In this document: piece by piece, positions 47,324 through 55,652 of the stretch
Layout of the letters: each line of letters opens with the position of its first letter
How positions within the stretch are numbered: position 1 is the first letter of the stretch
NCBI RefSeq assembly: GCF_035590735.1
Contig: NZ_CP141595.1
Location: forward strand, 1,583,001 to 1,647,000
Origin: Rossellomorea aquimaris
Lineage (GTDB): Bacteria; Bacillota; Bacilli; Bacillales; Bacillaceae_B
Direction of reading: 5' to 3'
DNA: 64,000 nucleotides
The notes under the pieces: generated by a model
Seen by the model: only the letters and a program-made list of their open reading frames with translations
What the model was told of the DNA's origin: nothing
Database searches by the model: none
Translations under genes and position numbers: made by a program

Positions 47324-47737
47324 CTTCTTCATTGTTTTATGAGGGATTCCTGCGTCCAGAAATTCATCAGATGTAACCTTGTACCCTAAGCCTTCATAAA
47401 AAGGGATGGCATAAGTCTGGGCATTTAACTTTAATTGGGATAAGTGCCCCTGCATCGCATATTTTTCAATGGCAAGCATGATTTCACGACCAGCTCCTTG
47501 TCCCCTGACGGATTCTAAAACGCATATTCTTTCAACTTTCCCGACTCCATCAAGTATACGGAAACGTCCTGCACCTACCGCGTGTGTTTGGTCGTAAAGG
47601 ACAAAATGAGTGGAATCGTTTTCGAATTCATCGATTTCTTCTTCAAATGGAACCTTTTGTTCTTCCACAAACACGGTCTTTCTTATGTTGAATACCTCTT
47701 GGATCTGCTCTTCTGTTTTTGCAACTTCGACCTTCAA
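47315..47737 (-). CDS. yjcF: YjcF, GNAT-family acetyltransferase
   Basis: A TTG start behind AAAGGAAG, three bases after the yjcG stop. 140 residues with the acetyl-CoA loop VRGQGAGREIMLAIE and the EEQKVPFEEEIDEFEND N-terminus of YjcF/ElaA-like GNATs. The order yjcF-yjcG-yjcH is conserved. The substrate is unknown. Confidence 0.88.
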   Translation of the reverse strand: MKVEVAKTEEQIQEVFNIRKTVFVEEQKVPFEEEIDEFENDSTHFVLYDQTHAVGAGRFRILDGVGKVERICVLESVRGQGAGREIMLAIEKYAMQGHLSQLKLNAQTYAIPFYEGLGYKVTSDEFLDAGIPHKTMKKDI

Positions 47738-47740
47738 CTC

Positions 47741-48259
47741 TTACTCTTCCTTTCCTAAACGGAAGGTTTCGTATACTGTCCACGAGCCGTTTTCCAATTG
47801 ATATAACAAGTGGAATCGGTCAATGGTTTCTTCATGATCGATTCCCAGCATACGCAGGGATCCAAATATATCCGAGTGTTCATCATTGGAAAGCTTTTGA
47901 GCGACAGTAATGTGAGGAACGAAAGCGAATTCCGGCTCGTCACCCATGAAGTTTTGACTATGCATGTCATCGTGTAACCCTTGCAGTTCAGGAGTGGAGT
48001 TCACCTTGAAATAGATTACATTGTTCACAGGCTGAAAAGAACTTACTTTGTACACTTTTAAATTGAAGGGATCGTATTTCTTTGAAATAACATTTAATTT
48101 ATCAGCTATTTCTTTGATTTGATCATCATCTGCACTAAAGACATTCTTTAATGTCAAATGTGGTGGAACCAATGCATAATGAGGATCATAGCGTTTCCTA
48201 TAAGAGTTTGCGATATCCTGCAGCTTTTTCGATGGGAAAATGACTATACCATAATTCAT
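47741..48259 (-). CDS. yjcG: YjcG, 2H phosphoesterase-superfamily protein
   Basis: ATG 48259 is chosen (GAGGAGG ten bases upstream). 172 residues with the two HxT/S motifs of 2H phosphoesterases: PPHLTLKN and PHITVAQK. It resembles 2'-5' RNA ligase/cyclic phosphodiesterase proteins. In B. subtilis YjcG has this fold, but a physiological substrate is not established. Probably one operon with yjcH and yjcF. Confidence 0.88.
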   Translation of the reverse strand: MNYGIVIFPSKKLQDIANSYRKRYDPHYALVPPHLTLKNVFSADDDQIKEIADKLNVISKKYDPFNLKVYKVSSFQPVNNVIYFKVNSTPELQGLHDDMHSQNFMGDEPEFAFVPHITVAQKLSNDEHSDIFGSLRMLGIDHEETIDRFHLLYQLENGSWTVYETFRLGKEE

Positions 48260-48395
48260 TTTCTTCAATCCTCCTCTATTTAACTATCTTTGTATTACGT
48301 ATAGTATAGCAAATTTTTCAAAAATTTAATATAGGGCGAACGGATAGGATCTCCTTTTATCAAGTGGTGCCGGAAACTCCCTGCCTTGAAATAAA

Positions 48396-48426
48396 GAGAG
48401 GCAAGGGTGGTCCCTTGCCTGGTCGG
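48396..48426 (-). terminator. Terminator after yjcH
   Basis: Minus strand AGGCAAGGG / CCCTTGCCT followed by CTCTTTATTT. Confidence 0.65.
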
Positions 48427-48429
48427 GGT

Positions 48430-49155
48430 TTAGTTAAACATCATCTTCAAAGCGCGTCTCAAATCCGGTTGCCAATGTTTCCACGTATGATCTCCGTCGA
48501 ACTCATCGTAAAAGGAAGAGAATCCTTTTATATCGAATGTTTCGTGAAGCTTACGGTTCGGCTTTAAGAAGTCTTTTACTTTGCCGTCCGTAGTTTTCAC
48601 CTCTGTTTCCTGTTTACCAATTATATGGTAAATGCTTAACAGGTGAGGTTGTGAGAAGTTTTCTACGGCTTCCAACACTTTCTCGTTGACGAAAGGTGAC
48701 TGCAGGAGAATCTTACCAAATGTATTTGGGTATTTTAATGCAGTCATCAATGAGACAGTCGCTCCTAATGAATCACCAACCAGGGCACGTCCCATTCCCA
48801 TATGATAAGTTGGGTAATGCTCGTCCAGATACGGGACCAATTCATGTGCTAAAAAGCGAATGTAAGCATCATTTTCTTCACCATGCGGATGGTATTTTCT
48901 TCTCCGGTCCTCAACATCTTTATATGGAACTCCCACGATAATCATGTTTTCTATTTCCCTATTTTCAAGAAGTTCATCAGCAAGACGAGGTATTCTTCCT
49001 AGCTGGAAATAGTCCTTGCCATCCTGGGTGATCAGTAGAGAATATTTATAGAGGGGAGAAAAAGTAGCTGGCAGGTATACGAGCATCTTAATCTCTTCAT
49101 TCAGTTCTTTACTAAAGAGGTTTAATTCGGTTACAGTTCCTCTTGCGGTTGTCAT
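48430..49155 (-). CDS. yjcH: YjcH, putative esterase (Fes/IroE-like)
   Basis: 241 residues, AGGAGG before the ATG. Alpha/beta-hydrolase fold with the nucleophile elbow GDSLGATVSL (GxSxG intact) and a C-terminal catalytic-like His in DGDHTWKHW. The family is annotated as esterase or enterochelin-esterase-like. No signal peptide. It lies upstream of yjcG, with a terminator in between, so the operon may be only partly coupled. Confidence 0.87.
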   Translation of the reverse strand: MTTARGTVTELNLFSKELNEEIKMLVYLPATFSPLYKYSLLITQDGKDYFQLGRIPRLADELLENREIENMIIVGVPYKDVEDRRRKYHPHGEENDAYIRFLAHELVPYLDEHYPTYHMGMGRALVGDSLGATVSLMTALKYPNTFGKILLQSPFVNEKVLEAVENFSQPHLLSIYHIIGKQETEVKTTDGKVKDFLKPNRKLHETFDIKGFSSFYDEFDGDHTWKHWQPDLRRALKMMFN

Positions 49156-49306
49156 GACGATAGCCTCCTATAATCAGTGTTAACGTTTACAGAAAGATTG
49201 TATCATATTCTCCCCGATAATTCCCTAAAGCGGATTGCAATACGAAAATTCAAAAGAATGGTATAATTCATGTAAGTTTATGGACTGTCCAGAAAGGGGT
49301 ATCTCA

Positions 49307-49861
49307 ATGAATAAACCTGTACATTCAAGGGATGTAACGAAAGCTGCATTACAGAAGCTGAAAGACAGAGGTGTATCAATAGAAGATATTGCTGAAATCG
49401 TCTATGAAATGCAGTATCCATATAATCATGAGTTAAATATGGAAGATTGTATCGAGAGTGTGAAGAGAGTGTTGTTAAAAAGAGAGATTCAGCATGCGAT
49501 TCTTGTGGGGGTAGAACTGGATCAACTTGCTGAAGAGAAGAAGCTTTCAGAACCACTTCAATCGATTGTAGAATCAGATGAAGGGTTGTTTGGAGTAGAC
49601 GAGACCATTGCTTTAGGTGCAGCATTAGGATATGGGAGTATCGCTGTTACCACTTTTGGGCATCTTGATAAAAATAAGATCGGTATCATCCGTGACCTCG
49701 ATACAAAGAACGGGAATGGTGTTCATACCTTTTTGGATGATATCGTGGCAAGTATTGCGGCAAATGCTTCTTCTAGAATCGCACATAGCTTAAGGGACCT
49801 TGAAGAAAATATTTCAGAAGAAGATAAGATGAAATTTGAGGATGAGGAATTAATAGGCTAG
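49307..49861 (+). CDS. YutG-like phosphatidylglycerophosphatase A family protein
   Basis: ATG 49307 follows AAAGGGG; an open frame upstream to 49235 has no site. It encodes 184 residues. The central part (VDETIALGAALGYGSIAVTTFGHLDKNKIGIIRDLD and HTFLDDIVASIAANASSRIAH) corresponds to the conserved core of the PgpA/YutG family. The soluble version in Bacillus lacks the membrane helices of proteobacterial PgpA. Phosphatase activity is assumed, not shown. Confidence 0.78.
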   Translation: MNKPVHSRDVTKAALQKLKDRGVSIEDIAEIVYEMQYPYNHELNMEDCIESVKRVLLKREIQHAILVGVELDQLAEEKKLSEPLQSIVESDEGLFGVDETIALGAALGYGSIAVTTFGHLDKNKIGIIRDLDTKNGNGVHTFLDDIVASIAANASSRIAHSLRDLEENISEEDKMKFEDEELIG

Positions 49862-49884
49862 ATCATTTCCTGATATATAACAGA

Positions 49885-49922
49885 TGGACTGGAGAGGAAT
49901 AATTCCCATCCAGTCTTTTTAC
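49885..49922 (+). terminator. Terminator after the YutG-like gene
   Basis: GATGGACTGGA / TCCAGTC arms with GGGAATTATTCC loop region and T-run. Confidence 0.75.
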
Positions 49923-50104
49923 TGTGAACAAACATGCGTGGTGGAAGAAAATTCAGCGGAGAAATGTAATCGCTTTATACATTCTGTATACATTTGTAAA
50001 ATGATTGATATGACAAGAACAAGCCGTACAACAGATTTCAATCAGAGTGTAAAGATTGTAGGATGGTTTTTTTATAAAGATTGTTAAAATTTTATGTATT
50101 TGAT

Positions 50105-50135
50105 TTGACAAGATTGTTACAGACTGTGTTACAAT
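50105..50135 (+). promoter_or_regulatory. Probable promoter of the TRAP operon
   Basis: TTGACA (50105-50110) and TACAAT (50130-50135) with a long 19-base spacer. Confidence 0.4.
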
Positions 50136-50176
50136 TATTTCGGTAAAGTAGAAATTTAATAGGGGGGAATTAGAAT

Positions 50177-51169
50177 ATGAAAAAACGCAGTTTTTATCTA
50201 AGCACTGCAATACTTCTAGTTCTATCTGTCATTCTTGCTGCATGTGGCGGCGGATCAGGCGGAGGATCATCTGAGGGTGAAGGTAACAAAGAGGTTGACT
50301 TCATTGGGATTGCTACAGGTGGAACAGGGGGTACATATTACCCGTTAGGCGGAACATTCGCTAAGATCATTGAAGATGAAACAGGAATCAAATCCTCGGC
50401 ATCCACTTCAGGGGCATCGGCTGAGAATATGGCTGCCATTAAAGACAGTAAAACTGAAATCGCTTTTACACAAACCGACATCGCATCTTATGCATCGGAA
50501 GGAACTGAAATGTTCAGCGATAATAAAGTAGAAAACGCAAGAGGAATTGCCACTCTATATCCTGAAACGATTCAAATCGTTACAACAAAGGATTCAGGTA
50601 TCAAGTCCGTTGAAGATCTGAAAGGTAAAGTAGTTTCTGTCGGTGAAGCCGGATCTGGAACGTTACTGAACGCGAAACAAATCCTTGAGGTTCACGGAAT
50701 TACGCTAGAAGATTTAGAAGCTCGTAATTTATCATTTGATGATTCAACCACTGGTATCCAGGATGGTACAATCGATGCGGCGTTCATTACTTCAGGTACT
50801 CCAACAGGAGCGGTTGAAGGATTGGCCGCAACGGAAGATATCACAATCGTACCGGTTGAATCCGGTAAGATCAGTGAGCTGATCGAGAAGTATCCATACT
50901 ACTCTGAGGATGAAATTCCTTCAGGGACGTATAGTAAAGTCGATGAGGCAGTTACAACGGTTGCGGTTCGTGCAATGTTAGTAACAAATGCTGATATTTC
51001 CGAAGATGTAATCTACGACGTTACAAAAGCCATTTTTGAAAATACAGATGCAATCACTCATGCCAAAGGTGAGTTAATCAAGGCTGAAGATGGACTAAAG
51101 GGTATGGGGATTGAATTACATCCTGGTGCGAAGAAATACTTTGATGAAAAAGGCGTTTCAATGGAATAG
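50177..51169 (+). CDS. TRAP transporter substrate-binding protein, TAXI family
   Basis: 330 residues with a lipoprotein signal and lipobox LAAC (near residue 22), a Gly/Ser linker, then the TAXI fold: IGIATGGTGGTYYPLGGTFAKII, ...TDIASYASEG, KGKVVSVGEAGSGTLLNAKQIL, SFDDSTTGIQDGTIDAAFITSGTPT. It captures a carboxylate-type ligand outside the cell. GGGGGGA precedes the ATG. It is followed by DUF1850 and the fused permease, so the three form an importer operon. Substrate not predictable; glutamate or other acids are known for relatives. Confidence 0.9.
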   Translation: MKKRSFYLSTAILLVLSVILAACGGGSGGGSSEGEGNKEVDFIGIATGGTGGTYYPLGGTFAKIIEDETGIKSSASTSGASAENMAAIKDSKTEIAFTQTDIASYASEGTEMFSDNKVENARGIATLYPETIQIVTTKDSGIKSVEDLKGKVVSVGEAGSGTLLNAKQILEVHGITLEDLEARNLSFDDSTTGIQDGTIDAAFITSGTPTGAVEGLAATEDITIVPVESGKISELIEKYPYYSEDEIPSGTYSKVDEAVTTVAVRAMLVTNADISEDVIYDVTKAIFENTDAITHAKGELIKAEDGLKGMGIELHPGAKKYFDEKGVSME

Positions 51170-51289
51170 ATCCACACCAGCAGATTGACGAAGGGATAGG
51201 CCGCATAAAACGGTCTATTCTTTTGTTTTGGTATAGACTAAAAAAATGATAAGTACAGCAGTAATAAATGGAATGGTGGGGACTTTGTT

Positions 51290-51808
51290 ATGAAGAAAAT
51301 TTCATTCATAGGAACAATTCTCATTATTCTTGTTCTTTTATTCATCACCTTTATTCCCTTTCAAACATATCTGGTAATCGAACCGAGGAATACTGAGGAT
51401 GATTCCGTCCTTTTTACACTTCCTGAAGATCATACCTTTTCAGTTCGTTACACTCATTCTATTCATCTCTCAGAAGTAGAAGAGTTTTATCGCCAATCTA
51501 CAAACCAAATTCAACAGACAAGGTTGCTTTATGAGGATACTGCAATTGGTATGCCTGCAAATGCAGAAGGAAATGAAACCTTCGAGATGACTGAAGAAGG
51601 AAAATACTTAATTTCAAATATGAATAAAGTGTTTCCATACATTGATATTCGCATCGGACAAGTGGTAGCCAATCATCGTCTCGTATTGGATGGCAAAGTC
51701 TATCCTTTAGCTGACTATTTCGATAAAGGCTCTGTCGTTCGAGTGCATTTAAAGAAACAAACACTATATGATCAGTGGAAAGGAGTGACCGTTGTTGGAA
51801 AAAGATAA
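51290..51808 (+). CDS. DUF1850 protein of the TAXI-TRAP operon
   Basis: 172 residues, one N-terminal membrane anchor (about residues 5-25) then an extracytoplasmic domain (FSVRYTHSIHLSEVEEFYRQ, IGMPANAEG). DUF1850 genes are commonly linked to TAXI-type TRAP transporters. Function unknown; a small transporter subunit is plausible. It overlaps the permease start by 17 bases. Confidence 0.8.
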   Translation: MKKISFIGTILIILVLLFITFIPFQTYLVIEPRNTEDDSVLFTLPEDHTFSVRYTHSIHLSEVEEFYRQSTNQIQQTRLLYEDTAIGMPANAEGNETFEMTEEGKYLISNMNKVFPYIDIRIGQVVANHRLVLDGKVYPLADYFDKGSVVRVHLKKQTLYDQWKGVTVVGKR

Positions 51809-53780
51809 AGAATTCGAATCATTAACCTCCGAACAACAACAAGAATTATTAGAAAAATATGATCCTGAATCATCAACGAGAAAGCTTCATCATGGACTGT
51901 TTAAATGGGTGATTTTCTATGGTCTATTAGCATTTTCATTATTTCAATTAGTCGCATCGATCTTTCAATTTATCCCTAGACAATTATTATTATCCATTCA
52001 TTTAGGGTTTGCTTTGTCACTTGTCTTTCTTCTTTTTCCTGCCAGGAAAAAGAATCTGCGAAAAGATAAAGTGGCTTGGTATGACGTCGTTCTCTCTGTC
52101 ATATCTGTAGGAATTGGTGCATACTGGCCGATTATGCAAGATGACATAGTCAGCAGAGTCGGCATCATGACATCACTTGATTTTTATGTTGGTTTTGCTG
52201 CGATGATCTTAGTATTGGAGGCAACCCGTCGTGCAGTCGGATTACCCATCACGATTATCGCCTCTACTTTCATTCTCTATATGTATTACGGGCGGTTGAT
52301 GCCTGGATTCCTTGCGCACAGGGGATATGATTGGGACGATATTGTTAAGACGATGTTCTTTACAAGTGAAGGGATTCTTGGAACGCCACTATATGTTTCA
52401 GCAACCTTCATCTTCCTATTCTTATTATTCGGGGCCTTCCTCGTTAAAACAGGCGTAGGGCAATATTTCAATGATTTAGCTGTGGCCATTGCCGGTAAGC
52501 GCACTGGTGGGCCTGCTAAGGTTGCAATCTTCTCGAGTGCCCTGCAAGGAACGATCAGCGGGAGTTCCGTGGCGAACGTTGTAACATCTGGTTCCTTTAC
52601 GATTCCAATGATGAAAAAGCTCGGCTATCGTAAAGAGTTTGCAGGTGGAGTAGAGGCTGCAGCCTCTACGGGTGGTCAGTTAATGCCGCCGATCATGGGA
52701 GCTGCAGCATTCTTGATGGTTGAATTCATCGGTGGAATCTCTTACTGGGATATCGCAAAGGCAGCCACCATTCCTGCTCTTTTGTACTTTACAGGAATTT
52801 GGATTATGACTCATTTTGAAGCGAAGCGAATCGGTCTTCGCGGTCTTTCAGACGAAGAAATGCCTAATCGTAAAGAAGTTTTAAAGAAAATTTACTTATT
52901 GATGCCGATTCTTACGGTCATTATTTTATTAGTCAGCGGTATGAGTGTTATGCGTGCAGCACTTTGGTCAATTGTTGCTACGATCGTGATTAGCGCGATT
53001 CGAAAAGAGACAAGGATTGGCTTTAAAGATGCTGTAGACGCACTCGTAGACGGTGCACGTACTGCGCTTTCCGTAGCTGTAGCAACTGCGGCTGCAGGGA
53101 TGATTGTCGGCGTAGTGACGAAAACGGGATTAGGGCTTACACTTGCGAATGGTTTAGTTGACCTTGCTGCTGATCTAACAAATTCATCAGAAGGTAAATT
53201 AATCCTGACCCTGGTATTTACGATGATTGCATCGATTGTATTAGGTATGGGATCACCGACAACGGCCAATTATGTAATCACGTCCACAATCGCGGCACCT
53301 GCGATCATACTGTTAGGTGCACCTGAGTTAGCGGCTCACTTATTTGTCTTTTACTTTGGTATCATTGCAGATATTACGCCACCCGTGGCTCTTGCAGCAT
53401 TTGCCGCCGCCGGGGTGTCAGGGGGAGAGCCGATACGGACCGGTGTCAATTCTGCTAAATTAGCGATTGCCGCCTTTATTATTCCGTATATGTTCGTCCT
53501 GTCTCCTGAGTTGCTGATGATTGATACAACAATCCCGAGATTATTATGGGTTGTCTTTACGGCAATAACCGGAATGATGGCCATAGGGGCAGGGATGATC
53601 GGGTATTGGTACAGAAGAGTGTATGTGATTGAACGTTTCCTTTGTGTAGCAGCCGGATTAATGCTGATCTACCCGGAGGGAAGCACAGACATCATAGGTT
53701 TAGTATTATTTGCTGTGATGCTCGCGTTACAATTCTTCATTAAAAGAGAAGACAAAACACCAAAAAAAGCAACAGCATAA
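51792..53780 (+). CDS. TRAP transporter fused permease (DctQM-type)
   Basis: A TTG start (51792 or 51795) behind GGAGTG. 662 residues with a small N-terminal membrane part (DctQ-like, residues ~30-170) and a large DctM part with many helices. Hallmarks: GTISGSSVANVVTSGSFTIPMMKKLGY and GVEAAASTGGQLMPPIMGAAAF, and later GMGSPTTANYVITSTIAAPA. It uses Na+ or H+ gradients to move the ligand delivered by the TAXI protein. A bidirectional terminator follows. Confidence 0.93.
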   Translation: MLEKDKEFESLTSEQQQELLEKYDPESSTRKLHHGLFKWVIFYGLLAFSLFQLVASIFQFIPRQLLLSIHLGFALSLVFLLFPARKKNLRKDKVAWYDVVLSVISVGIGAYWPIMQDDIVSRVGIMTSLDFYVGFAAMILVLEATRRAVGLPITIIASTFILYMYYGRLMPGFLAHRGYDWDDIVKTMFFTSEGILGTPLYVSATFIFLFLLFGAFLVKTGVGQYFNDLAVAIAGKRTGGPAKVAIFSSALQGTISGSSVANVVTSGSFTIPMMKKLGYRKEFAGGVEAAASTGGQLMPPIMGAAAFLMVEFIGGISYWDIAKAATIPALLYFTGIWIMTHFEAKRIGLRGLSDEEMPNRKEVLKKIYLLMPILTVIILLVSGMSVMRAALWSIVATIVISAIRKETRIGFKDAVDALVDGARTALSVAVATAAAGMIVGVVTKTGLGLTLANGLVDLAADLTNSSEGKLILTLVFTMIASIVLGMGSPTTANYVITSTIAAPAIILLGAPELAAHLFVFYFGIIADITPPVALAAFAAAGVSGGEPIRTGVNSAKLAIAAFIIPYMFVLSPELLMIDTTIPRLLWVVFTAITGMMAIGAGMIGYWYRRVYVIERFLCVAAGLMLIYPEGSTDIIGLVLFAVMLALQFFIKREDKTPKKATA

Positions 53781-53785
53781 ACAAT

Positions 53786-53829
53786 GATACGTGAGGCTGA
53801 CCCTTTATTAGGTCAGCCTCACGTATTTT
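53786..53829. terminator. Bidirectional terminator, TRAP operon / WYL-like gene
   Basis: ATACGTGAGGCTGACC / GGTCAGCCTCACGTAT perfect hairpin plus T-run. Confidence 0.92.
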
Positions 53830-53838
53830 AGTTTCCAA

Positions 53839-54063
53839 TTAAGATATGGTCCGTTTCTTATAAGGAAGAAGGGGATAAGCGGCCAAAATATCATGTAACC
53901 TGAATCTGCGGAACTCTTTTCGTAATAAGCAATAAGCCAGAATAATATCCCCATCGATTTTTTTTACTATGATTTTTCTTTTCGTACAAATGGACTCAGG
54001 AGTCATATAGATGATTTCAATGGGGCGTTGGTCCATGAATGAGCGCTGTAATACCGTATTCAT
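53839..54063 (-). CDS. Small WYL-domain-like protein
   Basis: 74 residues, GAGGAG before the ATG on the minus strand. It reads like the core of a WYL domain: RPIEIIYMTPES.., IIVKKIDGDIILAYCLLRKEFRRFRLHDILAA. WYL domains bind nucleic acid or small ligands in regulators. Here no helix-turn-helix is attached. Stand-alone versions occur in Bacillus; their role is unknown. Confidence 0.7.
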   Translation of the reverse strand: MNTVLQRSFMDQRPIEIIYMTPESICTKRKIIVKKIDGDIILAYCLLRKEFRRFRLHDILAAYPLLPYKKRTIS

Positions 54064-54162
54064 TTGTGAGCTCCTCTCCTGGAAGGGTACTCACAGTATA
54101 TGCGAACGAATGTTCTTTCATACGTGATTTCCCAGAAGAAAAATAAATAAAACAAAAAATGA

Positions 54163-54190
54163 TTGACATTTTTCTCATCATGACTATAAT
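54163..54190 (+). promoter_or_regulatory. Promoter of tRNA-Val
   Basis: Consensus TTGACA (54163-54168), 16 bases, TATAAT (54185-54190), 22 bases before the tRNA. Confidence 0.75.
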
Positions 54191-54211
54191 TTAATATATA
54201 CCTTCCATTGC

Positions 54212-54283
54212 GACTTGTTAGCTCAGTGGGAGAGCACTTCCTTGACAGGGAAGGGGTCGTGGGTTCGAATCCCTCACAGGTCA
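54212..54283 (+). tRNA. tRNA-Val (anticodon GAC)
   Basis: A 72-base cloverleaf. Acceptor GACTTGT / ACAGGTC (one T.G pair), D-stem GCTC / GAGC, anticodon stem CTTCC / GGAAG with loop TTGACAG giving GAC, variable loop GGGTC, T-stem GTGGG / CCCTC with loop TTCGAAT, discriminator A. The T-stem has a U-U mismatch at pair 50-64. The CCA end is not encoded. It stands alone with its own promoter and terminator; isolated tRNA genes are less usual in Bacillus, where most are in clusters. Confidence 0.88.
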
Positions 54284-54292
54284 TACATAAAG

Positions 54293-54334
54293 AAAGCCTG
54301 CATCTTTTAAAAGATGCAGGCTTTCTTCTTTTAT
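54293..54334 (+). terminator. Terminator after tRNA-Val
   Basis: AGAAAGCCTGCATCTTTT / AAAAGATGCAGGCTTTCT perfect hairpin with T tail. Confidence 0.9.
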
Positions 54335-54398
54335 ATGTAGACCAATCTTTATAAAGGTTCTCAGCGTTAAACGATAGGAGTCATCTTGCCATTAAAGT

Positions 54399-54440
54399 AA
54401 AAAGGACTCTATTGGAATTCACGTAAGAGTCCTTGTCAAA
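54399..54440 (-). terminator. Terminator after the 55-residue minus-strand gene
   Basis: Minus strand AAGGACTCTTACGTG / AATAGAGTCCTT followed by TTTTACTTT. Confidence 0.75.
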
Positions 54441-54467
54441 ATCATATTAAGATAAGATCACTTCTTT

Positions 54468-54641
54468 TTAGTTGACTTCTAATTCTTCCTCAAAATAAAA
54501 TGTGCCAGGATGTTCTTTTACGATATATGAGAATCGCTTCATATTTTTAACGTATTGCCATTTCAATATTGTCACTGTTTCGCCAGTTTCCTTTATCGTA
54601 ACCATTGCGCCATTACTAAAACGATTTTTTGTTGATTTCAT
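54468..54641 (-). CDS. Small soluble protein, unrecognised
   Basis: ATG 54641 is chosen (AAAGGGAG ten bases ahead); an upstream start at 54668 lies before this site. 57 residues or so of probable small beta-barrel: NGAMVTIKETGETVTILKWQYVKNMKRFSYIVKEHPGTFYFEEEL. The repeat of strand-turn-strand looks like an SH3/KOW-type fold. No family recognised. It has its own terminator. Confidence 0.55.
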   Translation of the reverse strand: MKSTKNRFSNGAMVTIKETGETVTILKWQYVKNMKRFSYIVKEHPGTFYFEEELEVN

Positions 54642-54982
54642 TGGGCACTCCCTTTCATATTCTCTCATTATACCACAGTTTATCCTTCATTTTAGAGTCC
54701 CATTAGTGATAAATCTTGATAAATAAAATGGTAGCGCTTTAACGTGCGTTAAGGTAGTAATCATTAGCCTTATCAAGAGACCATTTGATGGGGGGAGGTT
54801 TTGTCAGAGGTCTGACTTTCAAAACTTCTCCTTGAAGAACTTGCTTATTTGTTTCATTACTGTTATTCTATAGAAGAATTATTTTTGTCCGGTATACGAG
54901 GGAAGAACAAGATTTGATTTTTCACCTGATATCGCAAGAATAGTAATACATTGTGTGTAAAGCACTTTAGGAGGCAACAAAC
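54642..54982. other. Intergenic region upstream of csp, with a palindrome
   Basis: No gene. CTTTAACGTGCGTTAAGG (54737-54754) is a near-perfect palindrome of unknown role. The rest is probably promoter and a long 5' leader, as is usual for cold-shock genes. Confidence 0.45.
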
Positions 54983-55183
54983 ATGGAAAATGGTAAAGTA
55001 AAATGGTTTAACGCAGAAAAAGGTTTCGGATTCATCGAAGTAGAAGGTGGAGACGACGTATTCGTACACTTCTCAGCGATCCAAGGTGAAGGTTTCAAAT
55101 CTCTTGACGAAGGTCAAGAAGTATCTTTCGACGTTGAACAAGGTGCTCGTGGACCACAAGCAGCTAACGTACGTAAAGCATAA
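54983..55183 (+). CDS. cspD: Cold-shock protein (CspD/CspB-like)
   Basis: 66 residues, AGGAGG eight bases before the ATG. RNP1 is seen as KGFGFIEV and RNP2 as VFVHFSAI. It is an RNA chaperone that prevents secondary structure in mRNA. Start [23 protein letters not shown] agrees best with CspD of B. subtilis, but CspB/C/D differ little, so the exact paralogue is not certain. Codon use is strongly biased, as in abundant proteins. Confidence 0.9.
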   Translation: MENGKVKWFNAEKGFGFIEVEGGDDVFVHFSAIQGEGFKSLDEGQEVSFDVEQGARGPQAANVRKA

Positions 55184-55199
55184 TCTAACTTTACAACTC

Positions 55200-55235
55200 C
55201 AAAAACAGACTCATTCGTGAGTCTGTTTTTTTATG
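55200..55235 (+). terminator. Terminator after csp
   Basis: AAAAACAGACTCA / TGAGTCTGTTTTT hairpin with T-run. Confidence 0.9.
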
Positions 55236-55342
55236 GGAATATTTAAGTAACCGGGGACAAATTACAGAATCAATGGACGATTTTCCAATATGTCCGAATT
55301 AAAAAAGTCTGTATAAAAGGCAGTCCTCACATTTTCTATAAT

Positions 55343-55468
55343 CTATTTTCCTAAATCTTTCTTCGTCACTTCACTGCGAATATTGAGTTCTCTCGAGAAT
55401 TCAGTATCGCTTTTTTTGTTGTTTGGGTATTTATTTTTTCGTTCACGATTATCATTTTTATTAGTCAA
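55343..55468 (-). CDS. Small basic hydrophilic peptide, 41 residues
   Basis: The TTG at 55468 has an AGGAGG site eight bases ahead on the minus strand. A longer in-frame reading up to 55603 is open but its first half is poor coding sequence. The product is rich in Asn, Lys and Asp and carries DTEFSRELN, which recalls motifs in small Bacillus spore proteins (YfhD- or SASP-like). That link is weak. It may be genuine but is unrecognised. Confidence 0.45.
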   Translation of the reverse strand: MTNKNDNRERKNKYPNNKKSDTEFSRELNIRSEVTKKDLGK

Positions 55469-55652
55469 CGTTGTTTCCTCCTGTTTGTAAATGGTTCTTA
55501 CATTCTTATTCTTAACAAGTGGTGCTTCGTTATCCTTGGTAAGTAAGGGAAGGGGGTTTTTAAGTAGACAGAATTTTAAAAACATTATATCTTTTTCCTC
55601 CATACAACGCTAAAATTATAATATATGCTTAACATGAGTGGAGGGATTTATC

